The position numbers were made by a program, and so were the translations under genes. Under the pieces are notes generated by a model. It had not been told where the DNA came from, ran no database searches, and saw only the letters and a list, made by a program, of their open reading frames with translations. Of a stretch of DNA of 64,000 nt, positions 9,361 through 18,300 are shown in pieces (position 1 is the first letter of the stretch; each line of letters starts with the position of its first letter). The stretch is from Pseudomonas sp. LRP2-20 (GTDB taxonomy: Bacteria; Pseudomonadota; Gammaproteobacteria; Pseudomonadales; Pseudomonadaceae): positions 5,090,001-5,154,000 of the forward strand of contig NZ_AP025944.1 of assembly GCF_024349685.1 (NCBI RefSeq), read 5' to 3'.

Positions 9361-10140
9361 ATGCTGACGGTGATTTCCCCCGCCAAGACCCTCGACTACG
9401 ACACCGCACCGGTGACCGAGCGTTTCACCCTGCCGCAATACCTGGACGATTCCCAGGAACTGATCCTGCAGCTGCGCGAACTGTCGCCGGCGCAAATCAG
9501 TGAGCTCATGCACCTGTCCGACAAGCTCGCCGGGCTCAATGCCGCACGTTTTGGCAGCTGGACTCCAGACTTCACCCCAGCCAACGCCAAGCAGGCGCTG
9601 CTGGCGTTCAAAGGTGACGTGTACACCGGCCTGGATGCCGAAACCCTCGGCGAGGACGATTTCAGCTATGCCCAGGAGCATCTGCGCATGCTCTCCGGGC
9701 TGTATGGCCTGCTGCGCCCGCTCGACCTGATGCAGCCCTACCGCCTGGAAATGGGCACCAAGCTGGCAAACACCCGCGGCAAGGACCTGTATGCCTTCTG
9801 GGGAACGCGTATCAGCGAATGGCTGAACCAGGCACTGGCCGACCAGGGCGACGAGCTGCTGCTGAACCTGGCCAGCAACGAGTACTTCAGCGCGGTGAAA
9901 CGCAGCGCGCTGAAGGCCCGGGTGATCAACGTCGACTTCAAGGACCTGAAGAACGGCCAGTACAAGATCATCAGCTTCTACGCCAAGAAAGCCCGCGGGA
10001 TGATGAGCCGTTTCGTGATCCAGGAACGGGTCAACGACCCGGAGCAGCTCAAGCAGTTCGATGTGCAGGGCTATTACTACAGTGCCGAGCAGTCCAAGCC
10101 GGATCACCTGGTGTTCCTGCGCGATCACCCTGAGCAGTGA
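9361..10140 (+). CDS. yaaA: Peroxide stress protein YaaA
   Basis: This 259-residue cytosolic protein is of the YaaA/DUF328/UPF0246 family. Family landmarks are the N-terminus [15 protein letters not shown], the segment [32 protein letters not shown] and [13 protein letters not shown]. In E. coli YaaA is OxyR-induced, lowers intracellular free iron under peroxide stress and binds DNA. The ATG has AGGAG ten bases upstream. It is monocistronic; the 1.06-kb non-coding stretch behind it leads to the alginate operon. Confidence 0.94.
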   Translation: MLTVISPAKTLDYDTAPVTERFTLPQYLDDSQELILQLRELSPAQISELMHLSDKLAGLNAARFGSWTPDFTPANAKQALLAFKGDVYTGLDAETLGEDDFSYAQEHLRMLSGLYGLLRPLDLMQPYRLEMGTKLANTRGKDLYAFWGTRISEWLNQALADQGDELLLNLASNEYFSAVKRSALKARVINVDFKDLKNGQYKIISFYAKKARGMMSRFVIQERVNDPEQLKQFDVQGYYYSAEQSKPDHLVFLRDHPEQ

Positions 10141-10172
10141 TGAAGGCTGCCGTGGGATCTACCTGGGATCTG

Positions 10173-10407
10173 CAGCGCCTGTGAGATCGAGCGCCGCCCG
10201 CGCGGCGCATCGCGAGCGTTGCTCGCTCCTACGTTCGTTTCGGGCCAGTAACCCCTGTGACAGGCGCGCGCGACCGCCCTGTTGGTACGACGCGATGTCG
10301 CGCCATGCGCCAAGACGTTCGCGCGCGAATCCCCCAGAAATAACTGGCCCGAAACAAACGTAGGAGCGAGCAAAGCTCGCGATGCGCCGCGCGGGCGGCG
10401 CTCGATC
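10173..10407. repeat. Long inverted-repeat element, copy 1 (arms 10185-10250 and 10341-10407)
   Basis: Two arms of about 65 bp are inverted copies with about two mismatches, separated by about 90 bp. The outer arm ends carry GAGCGCCGCCCGCGCGGCGC and the inner ends CGGGCCAGT. Smaller hairpins nest inside the arms (GCGAGC-GTT-GCTCGC). A second copy at 51462-51707 shares both the arms and the central sequence, so this is a mobile or replicating repeat family and not a chance palindrome. No convincing protein is encoded. It lies 33 bp after yaaA and about 320 bp upstream of the algD promoter. Confidence 0.85.
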
Positions 10408-10551
10408 TGCGACGCGCCGAAACTACATCGGCGAACTCCCGCCCCACTCCTCCCTCCCGCCCTGCAACAGGGCAAGCTTCAAAGCGCCATCAAGTCATTA
10501 TTTCGACGCCAAAAAACTAGCACCCTCCTCTATATCGCCAAACGCCATAAG

Positions 10552-10560
10552 ACCGTTCGT
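10552..10560 (+). promoter_or_regulatory. Possible AlgR binding site upstream of algD
   Basis: ACCGTTCGT followed by A resembles the AlgR core CCGTTCGTC of the P. aeruginosa algD promoter (eight of nine core bases). It lies about 200 bp upstream of the predicted algD transcription start, within an AT-rich stretch (about 10497-10705) that stands out from the GC-rich surroundings and could be bent by IHF or bound by an H-NS-like protein. Confidence 0.5.
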
Positions 10561-10728
10561 ACTTTTTTGACGAATTTTGAAAAAATTTTTTGCATGGTGG
10601 CATAACAACAGCGCTCCTCAGGCCCGTCCTTTATATCCGGGGGTGAAACTGTTGTGTGCTATCAAAGTGAAAGTATTTGCCACTGAAAAATTATTTAGAA
10701 ATCTTTCATGGAGGCGAAACCCAGCCAG

Positions 10729-10756
10729 GAACTTCTCCTGCGAGCCACCGCTCATA
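10729..10756 (+). promoter_or_regulatory. Putative AlgU (sigma-22/RpoE-like) promoter of algD
   Basis: A GAACTT -35 element at 10729-10734 is followed after 17 bp by TCATA at 10752-10756. This matches the AlgU-type consensus GAACTT-N16/17-TCtgA, with a full -35 and a weaker -10. Transcription would start near 10763, giving an algD leader of about 435 nt, comparable in kind to the long leader known for P. aeruginosa algD. The leader 10763-11197 contains no supported ORF; it has GGA motifs at about 10879-10884 and in the segment just before algD. Confidence 0.65.
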
Positions 10757-11197
10757 GTGCCGTAACGAATTTCATGCCCCAGGGCTGTGAGAGATGACTT
10801 ACAGATGACAAGCGGCAGGTATCCATTACCAGCCCCTTAAACTTAGAAAGGTGTAACGGGCTCTTCGGAAACCCCGGATCACGGAGGACATACGCGCCCT
10901 TAAAATCGTCCTAGTGGTTGATTTCAAAGGATTTATTCACTTGAAAGAACAAGCACAGCAACGCGCCAAGTAGCGCTTTGCAATAAAGACGGCTGCATCT
11001 CAGGGCACGCCTTTTTAATACTGGCAATTAACTGCCAACTTTTAGTGCACAACTTTGTGCGCGACGGATTTATTCATGCCTGCGCTCGGCGAAGTGAGCT
11101 TTTCGCCATGGACCCGTGCGCCCGAAAACTGTTGTTAATCAACCCAGTCCGGCTCTTCCCGGAGGAGCTGGCGTGATAAACACATGAGGTGATAGCG

Positions 11198-12514
11198 ATG
11201 CGTATCAGCATCTTTGGTTTGGGTTATGTGGGTGCGGTCTGTGCAGGCTGCCTGACGGCGCGAGGCCATGACGTGATTGGTGTGGACGTGTCCAAGACCA
11301 AGATCGACCTGATCAATCAGGGCAAGTCGCCGATTGTCGAACCTGGCCTGGAAGCACTGCTGCAGCAAGGCATCGCCAATGGCCGCCTGCGTGGCACCAC
11401 CGACTTCGCCGAGGCCATCCGTGCCAGCGACGTGTCGATGATCTGCGTCGGCACCCCGAGCAAGAAAAACGGCGACCTGGGCCTGGAATACATCGAGTCG
11501 GTGTGCCGCGAGATCGGTTACGTCCTGCGCGACAGCGAACGCCGCCACACCATCGTGGTGCGCAGCACCGTGCTGCCAGGCACCGTGAAGAACGTGGTGA
11601 TCCCGATCCTCGAAGACTGCTCGGGCAAAAAGGCCGGCGTCGACTTCGGCGTCGCGGTCAACCCTGAGTTCCTGCGCGAAAGCACCGCGATCAAGGACTA
11701 CGACCACCCACCGATGACCGTCATCGGTGAATTCGACAAGGCCAGCGGCGACGTGCTGCAAACCTTGTACGAAGAGCTCGACGCACCGGTCATCCGCAAG
11801 CCGATCGAAGTGGCCGAGATGATCAAGTACACCTGCAACGTGTGGCACGCCACCAAGGTTACCTTCGCCAACGAGATCGGCAACATCGCCAAGGCCGTCG
11901 GCGTCGATGGCCGTGACGTGATGGACGTGGTCTGCCAGGACAAGGTGCTGAACCTGTCGCAGTACTACATGCGCCCAGGCTTCGCCTTCGGCGGCTCGTG
12001 CCTGCCGAAAGACGTGCGCGCCCTCACCTACCGCGCAGCTTCCCTCGATGTACGCGCACCGCTGCTCGACTCGCTGATGCGCAGCAACGAATCGCAAGTG
12101 CAGAACGCCTTCGAGCTGATCGAAGCCCACGACAAGCGCAAGGTCGCCCTGCTTGGCCTGAGCTTCAAGGCCGGCACCGACGACCTGCGCGAGAGCCCGC
12201 TGGTGGAACTGGCCGAACGCCTGATCGGCAAGGGCTACCAGCTGGATATCTACGACGAGAACGTCGAGTACGCCCGCGTCCACGGGGCGAACAAAGAGTA
12301 CATCGAGTCGAAGATCCCGCACGTCTCGTCGCTGCTCAACGCCGACTTCCAGAAGGTCATCGCCGACGCCGACATCATCGTCCTGGGCAACCGTGACGAG
12401 CAGTTCCGCGCCCTTGCCGAGCAAGCGCCGGAAGGCAAGCAGGTGATCGACCTGGTCGGCTTCATGGGCAAGACCACCTGCGCCACCAGTCGTACCGAAG
12501 GCATTTGCTGGTAA
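11198..12514 (+). CDS. algD: GDP-mannose 6-dehydrogenase AlgD
   Basis: AlgD (438 residues) oxidises GDP-mannose twice with NAD+ to GDP-mannuronate, the committed alginate precursor. It has the Rossmann motif [14 protein letters not shown] at the N-terminus, the NPEFLRE segment and the catalytic Cys268 in [10 protein letters not shown]. The ATG at 11198 is chosen because AGGTGAT precedes it and the protein then begins [10 protein letters not shown] as in the family; a GTG at 11189 is in frame but poorly placed. First gene of the twelve-gene alginate operon, controlled by the AlgU-type promoter upstream. Confidence 0.98.
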   Translation: MRISIFGLGYVGAVCAGCLTARGHDVIGVDVSKTKIDLINQGKSPIVEPGLEALLQQGIANGRLRGTTDFAEAIRASDVSMICVGTPSKKNGDLGLEYIESVCREIGYVLRDSERRHTIVVRSTVLPGTVKNVVIPILEDCSGKKAGVDFGVAVNPEFLRESTAIKDYDHPPMTVIGEFDKASGDVLQTLYEELDAPVIRKPIEVAEMIKYTCNVWHATKVTFANEIGNIAKAVGVDGRDVMDVVCQDKVLNLSQYYMRPGFAFGGSCLPKDVRALTYRAASLDVRAPLLDSLMRSNESQVQNAFELIEAHDKRKVALLGLSFKAGTDDLRESPLVELAERLIGKGYQLDIYDENVEYARVHGANKEYIESKIPHVSSLLNADFQKVIADADIIVLGNRDEQFRALAEQAPEGKQVIDLVGFMGKTTCATSRTEGICW

Positions 12515-12578
12515 TGCCCGACCGGGCAGCGGTGGCCTCCCCACCATCGCTGCCCACCCTTTCCCGAATTCTCGACGG

Positions 12579-14069
12579 ATGCTGAACATGCAAAGGCTCC
12601 AGACAGTGCTGTTGCAGTGCGCCGGGTGGCTGCTCTTCATGAGTCTGCTCATGCTGATCGCCCTGGCCCTGCCAGCCGATATCTTCGACTCGCAGTCGAA
12701 GCACTTCATCTTCCTGGTCGGCGCAGTCGGCATCTGGCGCTATTCCATGGGCGCCACCCATTTCATCCGCGGCATGATCTTCCTCTACGGCGTCTACCCG
12801 TACCTGCGCCGCAAGGTGCAGAAGATGGGCGATGCCGCCGCGCCGTCGCACGTGTACCTGATGGTCACCAGCTTCCGAATCGAAGCGCTGACCACCGCCC
12901 AGGTGTACAGCTCGGTGATCCGCGAGGCGATCGAATGCGGCTACCCCACCACCGTGGTCTGCTCGCTGGTGGAGATGTCCGATGAACTGCTGGTGAAGAG
13001 CCTGTGGGCCAAGTACAACCCGCCCGCCCACGTCACCCTGGACATCGTGCGCATTGCCGGTACCGGCAAGCGTGACGGCCTGGCCTATGGCTTCCGCGCC
13101 ATCTCGCGGATGCTGCCGGACGAAAATGCCGTGGTCGCGGTGATCGACGGCGACACCGTGCTCGGCGAAGGCGTGGTGCGCAAGACCGTGCCGTGGTTCA
13201 AGCTGTACCCCAACGTCGGTGGCCTGACCACCAACGAATTCTGCGAAGTGCGCGGCGGCTACATCATGAGCGAGTGGCACAAGCTGCGCTTCGCCCAGCG
13301 CCACATCAACATGTGCTCGATGGCCCTGTCCAAGCGCGTGCTGACCATGACCGGGCGCATGTCGATGTTCCGCGCCAGCGTGGTGACCAACCCCGAATTC
13401 ATCGCCGACGTCGAAAGCGACTCGCTGATGCACTGGCGCCTGGGCCGCTTCAAGTTCCTTACCGGTGACGACAAGTCCAGCTGGTTCAGCCTGATGCGCC
13501 TGGGCTACGACACCTTCTACGTGCCGGATGCCGCGATCAACACGGTCGAGCACCCGCCGGAGAAAAGCTTCTTCAAGGCCAGCCGCAAGCTGATGTATCG
13601 CTGGTACGGCAACAACCTGCGGCAGAACTCCCGTGCGCTGGGCCTTGGCCTGCGCCGCCTGGGCCTGTTCACCAGCATCGTGCTGTTCGACCAGCGCGTG
13701 TCGATGTGGACCAGCCTGCTCGGCCTGACTGTGGCGGTAATCGCCAGCCTCAAGTTCGGCATGGCCTTCCTGCTGGTGTACCTGCTGTGGATCGGCATCA
13801 CCCGCCTGATCCTCACCATCATGCTGCTGTGCTCCGGCCACAACGTAGGTCCGGCCTACCCGCTGATTCTCTATTACAACCAGATCGTCGGCGCGCTGAT
13901 GAAGATCTACGTGTTCTTCCGCCTCGACAAGCAGTCCTGGACCCGCCAACCGACTGCCCTCAAGCGTGACCTCGCCAGTTTTCAACAATGGTTCAACACC
14001 TGGTCCTCGCGGACCATGACCTTCTCGGCTGCCAGCATCTTCGTCGCTGTGCTGTTCATGGTCGTGTGA
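12579..14069 (+). CDS. alg8: Alginate polymerase glycosyltransferase Alg8
   Basis: Alg8 (496 residues from this start) is the inner-membrane GT2 glycosyltransferase that polymerises mannuronate from GDP-mannuronate. Membrane helices flank the cytosolic domain: two near the N-terminus ([16 protein letters not shown]) and several after residue 370. The catalytic domain has the nucleotide/metal motif VIDGDT and an acceptor region [14 protein letters not shown] 12588 is an alternative start three codons later and neither has a strong ribosome site. It acts with Alg44, which makes polymerisation dependent on c-di-GMP. It follows algD by 64 bp. Confidence 0.97.
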   Translation: MLNMQRLQTVLLQCAGWLLFMSLLMLIALALPADIFDSQSKHFIFLVGAVGIWRYSMGATHFIRGMIFLYGVYPYLRRKVQKMGDAAAPSHVYLMVTSFRIEALTTAQVYSSVIREAIECGYPTTVVCSLVEMSDELLVKSLWAKYNPPAHVTLDIVRIAGTGKRDGLAYGFRAISRMLPDENAVVAVIDGDTVLGEGVVRKTVPWFKLYPNVGGLTTNEFCEVRGGYIMSEWHKLRFAQRHINMCSMALSKRVLTMTGRMSMFRASVVTNPEFIADVESDSLMHWRLGRFKFLTGDDKSSWFSLMRLGYDTFYVPDAAINTVEHPPEKSFFKASRKLMYRWYGNNLRQNSRALGLGLRRLGLFTSIVLFDQRVSMWTSLLGLTVAVIASLKFGMAFLLVYLLWIGITRLILTIMLLCSGHNVGPAYPLILYYNQIVGALMKIYVFFRLDKQSWTRQPTALKRDLASFQQWFNTWSSRTMTFSAASIFVAVLFMVV

Positions 14070-14106
14070 GCCCAACCCGGATCGGAACTAACAGGAACAA
14101 ACCAAG

Positions 14107-15273
14107 ATGAATACCGCCGTGAACGTCAACGTCGTGCATGAGTCCGAAGCCCAGCGCCAACACGCCCGTGTGCGCATCCCGGCCAAGCTGCGCTTCCTCG
14201 ACAAAGAGCGCCAGGCCCACGATGTGAAGGTCGACGACCTCTCCGCCGGTGGCCTGAGCTTCCACACCAAACAGCCACTGTCGGTCGGTGAAGTGCTACG
14301 CGGTCGCCTGCAGTTCACGGTCGACAACCTCGGCCTGTCGATGGACATCGAGTTCCAGGTGCGTTCCTACCAGAGCGATAGCGGCCGTACCGGCGCGCAG
14401 TTCCAGAACCTCGAACCGCGCGACATCGCCACCCTGCGCCACATCATCACCAGCCACCTGTCGGGTGAGCTGATCACCGCAGGCGACGTACTCAGCACCC
14501 TGCAGCGCGACAACTTCACCAAGGCCCGCAAACAGAAGGATGGGGGCTCCGGCCTGTCCGCCTTCGGTCGGCTCAAGGCGGTGACCGTGACCCTGGGCGT
14601 GTTCGTGGTCGGTGTGGCTGCCTTTGGCTTCGTCGCCAAGTCGCTGTACGGCATGTACTTCGTCAGCCATGCCGAAGCCGGCGTGGTGGCTGTGCCGACC
14701 ACCACCGTCACCATGCCGCGCGACGGTACCGTGAACAGCCTGGCCGAAACCGGTGGGCAGATCGTCAAGGGTGCGCCGCTGGCAACCTTCACCACCAGCA
14801 TGCTGGACATGCTCAAGGGCAACCTGGACGACTCGCAGCTGGAGCCGGCGAAGATCGAGGAGCTGTTCGGCAAGCAGCTCTCCGGCACCCTCACCAGCCC
14901 TTGCGATTGCGTGGTCGCCCGCCAGCTGGTGGACGACGGCCAGTACGCCGCCAAGGGCCAGCCGATCTTCCAGTTGGTGCCGCGCACCACGACCCCGATG
15001 GTCGAGGCCCGCTTCAGCTACCGCCAGTTCGACGAGGTCAAGCCTGGCACCCGGGTCAACTTCCAGGTAGCCGGCGAAGACGAAGCTCGCACCGGCCAGA
15101 TCGTCAGCAGCGCCAGCCTCAACAGCGAAGACCTGGCCTCCGACATCCGCGTGCAGATCAAGCCAGACAGCGCCATGCCGGCCGAACTGGCCGGGCGCCC
15201 TGCCTCGGTCAACAGCGACCGTGGCCCTTCGCTGAACTGGCTGATCGACAAAGCCGTGGCCCGTGGCCTGTAA
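14107..15273 (+). CDS. alg44: Alginate co-polymerase and c-di-GMP receptor Alg44
   Basis: Alg44 (388 residues) has an N-terminal cytosolic PilZ domain, one membrane helix at about residues 160-180 (VTVTLGVFVVGVAAFGFVAK) and a periplasmic membrane-fusion-like domain. The c-di-GMP motif is complete: R17-QHA-R21 and D44-LSAGG, the same positions as in P. aeruginosa Alg44. The periplasmic part has the HlyD-like segments MPRDGTVNSL and TSPCDCVVARQLVDDG. It activates Alg8 on c-di-GMP binding and bridges to the periplasmic AlgK/AlgX complex. Confidence 0.97.
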   Translation: MNTAVNVNVVHESEAQRQHARVRIPAKLRFLDKERQAHDVKVDDLSAGGLSFHTKQPLSVGEVLRGRLQFTVDNLGLSMDIEFQVRSYQSDSGRTGAQFQNLEPRDIATLRHIITSHLSGELITAGDVLSTLQRDNFTKARKQKDGGSGLSAFGRLKAVTVTLGVFVVGVAAFGFVAKSLYGMYFVSHAEAGVVAVPTTTVTMPRDGTVNSLAETGGQIVKGAPLATFTTSMLDMLKGNLDDSQLEPAKIEELFGKQLSGTLTSPCDCVVARQLVDDGQYAAKGQPIFQLVPRTTTPMVEARFSYRQFDEVKPGTRVNFQVAGEDEARTGQIVSSASLNSEDLASDIRVQIKPDSAMPAELAGRPASVNSDRGPSLNWLIDKAVARGL

Positions 15274-15285
15274 GAGGATCGGACA

Positions 15286-16809
15286 ATGATCTCTGAAATC
15301 AACGCGACCTCTGTGGGAGCGGGCTTGCCCGCGAAGAGGCCAGCAGGGTCAACGTCGTCGGCAGTGGCAGTTCGCGGGCAAGCCCGCTCCCACAGGGTCC
15401 GAGTTAACCTTGGAATGTGTGCATTGGCTGCAGCCATCACACTGGCCGGCTGTGCGGGCCTGCCCGACCAGCGCCTGGCCAACGAAGCCCTCAAGCGCGG
15501 CGACACCGCGCTGGCCGAGCGCAACTACAAGGCCCTGGCCGACCTGGGCTACAGCGACGCGCAGGTGGGCCTGGCCGACATCAAGGTGGCCACCCGTGAC
15601 CCGGCGAAAATCCGCGAAGCCGAAGCCACCTACCGCGCTGCCGCCTCCACCTCGCCACGTGCCCAGGCGCGCCTCGGCCGCCTGCTGGTGGCCAAGCCCG
15701 ACAGCACCCAGGTCGAACGTGAAGAGGCCGAAACCCTGCTCAAGCTCGCCGCCAAGCAAGGTGAAAGCAATACCCTGATCCCACTGGCGATGCTCTACCT
15801 GACCTACCCGCAGAGCTTCCCCAAGGTCAACGCCCAGCAGCAGATCGACCAGTGGCGCGCCGCCGGCAACCCGGAAGCGGGCCTGGCCCAGGTGCTGCTG
15901 TATCGCACCCAGGGCACCTACGACCAGCACCTGGGTGACGTCGAGAAAATCTGCAAGGCCGCGCTGAACACCACCGACATCTGCTACGTCGAGCTGGCCA
16001 CCGTCTACCAGAAGCGCGGCCAGGCCGAGCAACAGGCCGCCCTGCTCGGCCAGCTGAAATCCGCCTATGCCCGCGGCGCGGTGCCGGCCACCCGAGTCGA
16101 CAGCGTCGCCCGCGTGCTGGCTGACCGCAGCCTCGGCCAGACCGACGAAAAAACCGCCAAGGACCTGCTCGAACAGGTCGCCCCGGCCAACCCGGCGTCC
16201 TGGGTCAGCCTGGCGCAGCTTTTGTACGACTTCCCCGAACTGGGCGACACCGACCAGCTGATGGCCTACATCGACAAAGGCCGCGAAGCCGAACTGCCAC
16301 GCGCCGAACTGCTGCTGGGCCGCCTCTATTACGAAGGCAAGACCTTGCCTGCCGATGCGGTGAAGGCCGAACAACACCTGCAGGCTGCCGCCGATGCCGG
16401 CGAAATCAGCGCCCACTACTACCTCGGCCAGCTGTATCGCCGTGGCTACCTGGGCAAGGTCGAGCCGCAGAAGGCCGTGGACAACCTGCTGGCTGCCGCC
16501 CGTGGCGGCCAGAACAGCGCCGACTACGCCCTCGCCCAGCTGTTCAGCGAAGGCCACGGCATCCGCCCGCAACCGGGCAACGCCTGGGTATTCGCCCAGC
16601 TGGCCCAGGCCAACCCGACGCCACAGTCCAGCGAGCTGCTGCAACAGCTCGACCAGCAACTCACGCCTGACCAGCGCAGCCAGGCGCAGAGCCTGCTGGC
16701 GCAGGAAAAGCAGGCCCGCGGCAGCATGGTTCAGGGCGCCAACAGCACCCTGGCCCTCGAAGCCCTGCAAGACGACGAAAAAGAAGTAGAAGGTGAGGAC
16801 TCGCTATGA
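15286..16809 (+). CDS. algK: Alginate biosynthesis outer-membrane lipoprotein AlgK, with a REP pair in its 5' end
   Basis: AlgK is a periplasmic, outer-membrane-anchored Sel1/TPR-repeat lipoprotein that scaffolds the secretin-like porin AlgE and AlgX. The lipobox is LAGC ([18 protein letters not shown]), and the superhelical repeats fill the rest (for example [16 protein letters not shown] and [16 protein letters not shown]). The ATG at 15286 has AGAGGA eight bases upstream and lies 12 bp after alg44, so it looks like the original start. The next about 35 codons are translated REP sequence, giving an unusually long 43-residue segment before the hydrophobic core. In-frame alternatives are GTG 15364 and ATG 15415 ([13 protein letters not shown], no positive n-region). 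The open frame is intact at 507 codons, against about 475 for P. aeruginosa AlgK. Confidence 0.9.
   Translation: MISEINATSVGAGLPAKRPAGSTSSAVAVRGQARSHRVRVNLGMCALAAAITLAGCAGLPDQRLANEALKRGDTALAERNYKALADLGYSDAQVGLADIKVATRDPAKIREAEATYRAAASTSPRAQARLGRLLVAKPDSTQVEREEAETLLKLAAKQGESNTLIPLAMLYLTYPQSFPKVNAQQQIDQWRAAGNPEAGLAQVLLYRTQGTYDQHLGDVEKICKAALNTTDICYVELATVYQKRGQAEQQAALLGQLKSAYARGAVPATRVDSVARVLADRSLGQTDEKTAKDLLEQVAPANPASWVSLAQLLYDFPELGDTDQLMAYIDKGREAELPRAELLLGRLYYEGKTLPADAVKAEQHLQAAADAGEISAHYYLGQLYRRGYLGKVEPQKAVDNLLAAARGGQNSADYALAQLFSEGHGIRPQPGNAWVFAQLAQANPTPQSSELLQQLDQQLTPDQRSQAQSLLAQEKQARGSMVQGANSTLALEALQDDEKEVEGEDSL
15309..15397. repeat. Inverted REP pair (BIME) inside the 5' end of algK
   Basis: Two facing REPs, 15310-15341 (CTGTGGGAGCGGGCTTGCCC...) and 15371-15396 (TTCGCGGGCAAGCCCGCTCC...), are separated by about 30 bp. 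Unlike the other REPs in the window they lie inside a reading frame, immediately after the best-supported algK start codon. They could fold into a strong hairpin that covers the beginning of the algK message. Confidence 0.9.
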
Positions 16810-18284
16810 CGCTCAATCCATTCGTGAAAGCCGGCATCGGCCTGAGCTTCGCCCTGCTGTGGTCCTGCCCGACCCTGGCGGAAATGACCGCTGAAAAGAA
16901 CTTCGGCCTGGATGTGAAAATCACCGGCCAGTCAGAAGACGACCGTGACCTCGGCACCCGCCCTGGCGGCGACGTCAACGGCCTGGGCCTCGACCTGCGC
17001 CCCTGGGTATATGGCGAACGCGGCAACTGGAGCGCCTACGCCATGGGCCAGGCGGTCACCGCCACCGATACCATCGAAACCGACACCCTGCGCCAGAACG
17101 ACGACGGCACCAGCACCGACACCGCCGCCGACGGCCGCAAGCAGGACAAGAGCTACCTGGCCATGCGCGAGTTCTGGGTCGGCTACAGCGGCCTCACCGC
17201 CTACCCGGGCGAACAGCTGCGCCTCGGCCGCCAGCGGCTGCGCAGCGACGACGGCATGTGGCGCGACACCAACATCGAAGCGCTGAACTGGACCTTCGAC
17301 ACCACCCTGCTCAAGGCCGACCTGGGCGTGGCCCAGCGCTTCAGCGAGTACCGCACCGACCTCACCGAGCTGGCCCCGGAAGACAAGGACCGCACCCACA
17401 TCTACGGCAACGTCGCCACGCAGTGGACCCCTGGCCACTGGGTCGGCCTGCGCGCCCACCACACCCATGACAGCGGCAGCCTGAAGAACCCGGGCGAGAC
17501 CGTCGACGCACTGGACAAGCGCCGCACCGGCGACCTCACCTGGCTGGGCCTGGAAGCCAACAGCGACGCCTACAACTGGCGCAACGACCACACCGTCAAC
17601 TACTGGGGCAGCGTCACCTGGCTGACCGGTGACCGCGACACCCTGAGCAGCCAGACCGTCGGCGACCAGACCGTGGCCACCGGCAAGCAGAGCGGCAACG
17701 TCAACGCCTGGGCCACCGACCTCGGCATCCGCCTGCGCCTGGACCCGCAATGGCAGGTCGGTGCCGCCTACGCCCGCGGCAGCGGCGGCGGTGGTGACGA
17801 CGGTTCGAACAACTTCGAACAGACCGGCCTGGAGAGCAACCGCTCCAATTTCACCGGTACCCGTTCACGCGTGCACCGCTTCGGCGAAGCCTTCCGCGGC
17901 GAGCTGGGCAACCTGCAGGCGGCCACCCTGTTCGCCTCCTGGCAGCTGCGCGACGACTACGACGCCAGCCTCATCTACCACAAGTTCTGGCGTGTCGACG
18001 GCAATCAGAACATCGGTTCCAGCGGCATCAACGCTGTGGTCAACGACGACGGCGTGAACCGCCCACTGGTCGATGGCGAAAAAGACCTCGGCCAGGAAAT
18101 GGACGTGGTCGTCACCAAGTACTTCAAGCAAGGCCTGCTGCCGGCTTCGATGAGCCAGGCAATCGACGAGCCCTCCGCCCTGGTGCGCCTGCGTGCCGGC
18201 GTGTTCAAGCCGGGCGACGCCTACGGCAAGGAAGCGGACTCGTACATGCACCGTGCCTTCGTCGACGTGATCTGGCGCTTCTGA
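16806..18284 (+). CDS. algE: Alginate outer-membrane porin AlgE
   Basis: AlgE (492 residues) is the 18-stranded beta-barrel through which alginate leaves the cell. A signal peptide ([17 protein letters not shown]) precedes a mature region rich in alternating aromatic strands. It ends in the outer-membrane signature with terminal Phe (FVDVIWRF). It overlaps algK by the ATGA at 16806-16809, so it is translationally coupled to its lipoprotein partner. Length and order match the P. aeruginosa gene. Confidence 0.97.
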   Translation: MTLNPFVKAGIGLSFALLWSCPTLAEMTAEKNFGLDVKITGQSEDDRDLGTRPGGDVNGLGLDLRPWVYGERGNWSAYAMGQAVTATDTIETDTLRQNDDGTSTDTAADGRKQDKSYLAMREFWVGYSGLTAYPGEQLRLGRQRLRSDDGMWRDTNIEALNWTFDTTLLKADLGVAQRFSEYRTDLTELAPEDKDRTHIYGNVATQWTPGHWVGLRAHHTHDSGSLKNPGETVDALDKRRTGDLTWLGLEANSDAYNWRNDHTVNYWGSVTWLTGDRDTLSSQTVGDQTVATGKQSGNVNAWATDLGIRLRLDPQWQVGAAYARGSGGGGDDGSNNFEQTGLESNRSNFTGTRSRVHRFGEAFRGELGNLQAATLFASWQLRDDYDASLIYHKFWRVDGNQNIGSSGINAVVNDDGVNRPLVDGEKDLGQEMDVVVTKYFKQGLLPASMSQAIDEPSALVRLRAGVFKPGDAYGKEADSYMHRAFVDVIWRF

Positions 18285-18300
18285 GGCCGGGAGAAACCTG

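Noticed and set aside
10282..10605. 107-codon open frame within and after the inverted-repeat element
   Set aside because: The composition follows the palindrome on both strands, no ribosome site is present and the second copy does not conserve the frame.
15309..15397. CRISPR-like repeated palindromes (REP units) here and elsewhere
   Set aside because: The repeats are in inverted pairs with irregular spacing and no regular spacers or cas genes; they are REP elements.
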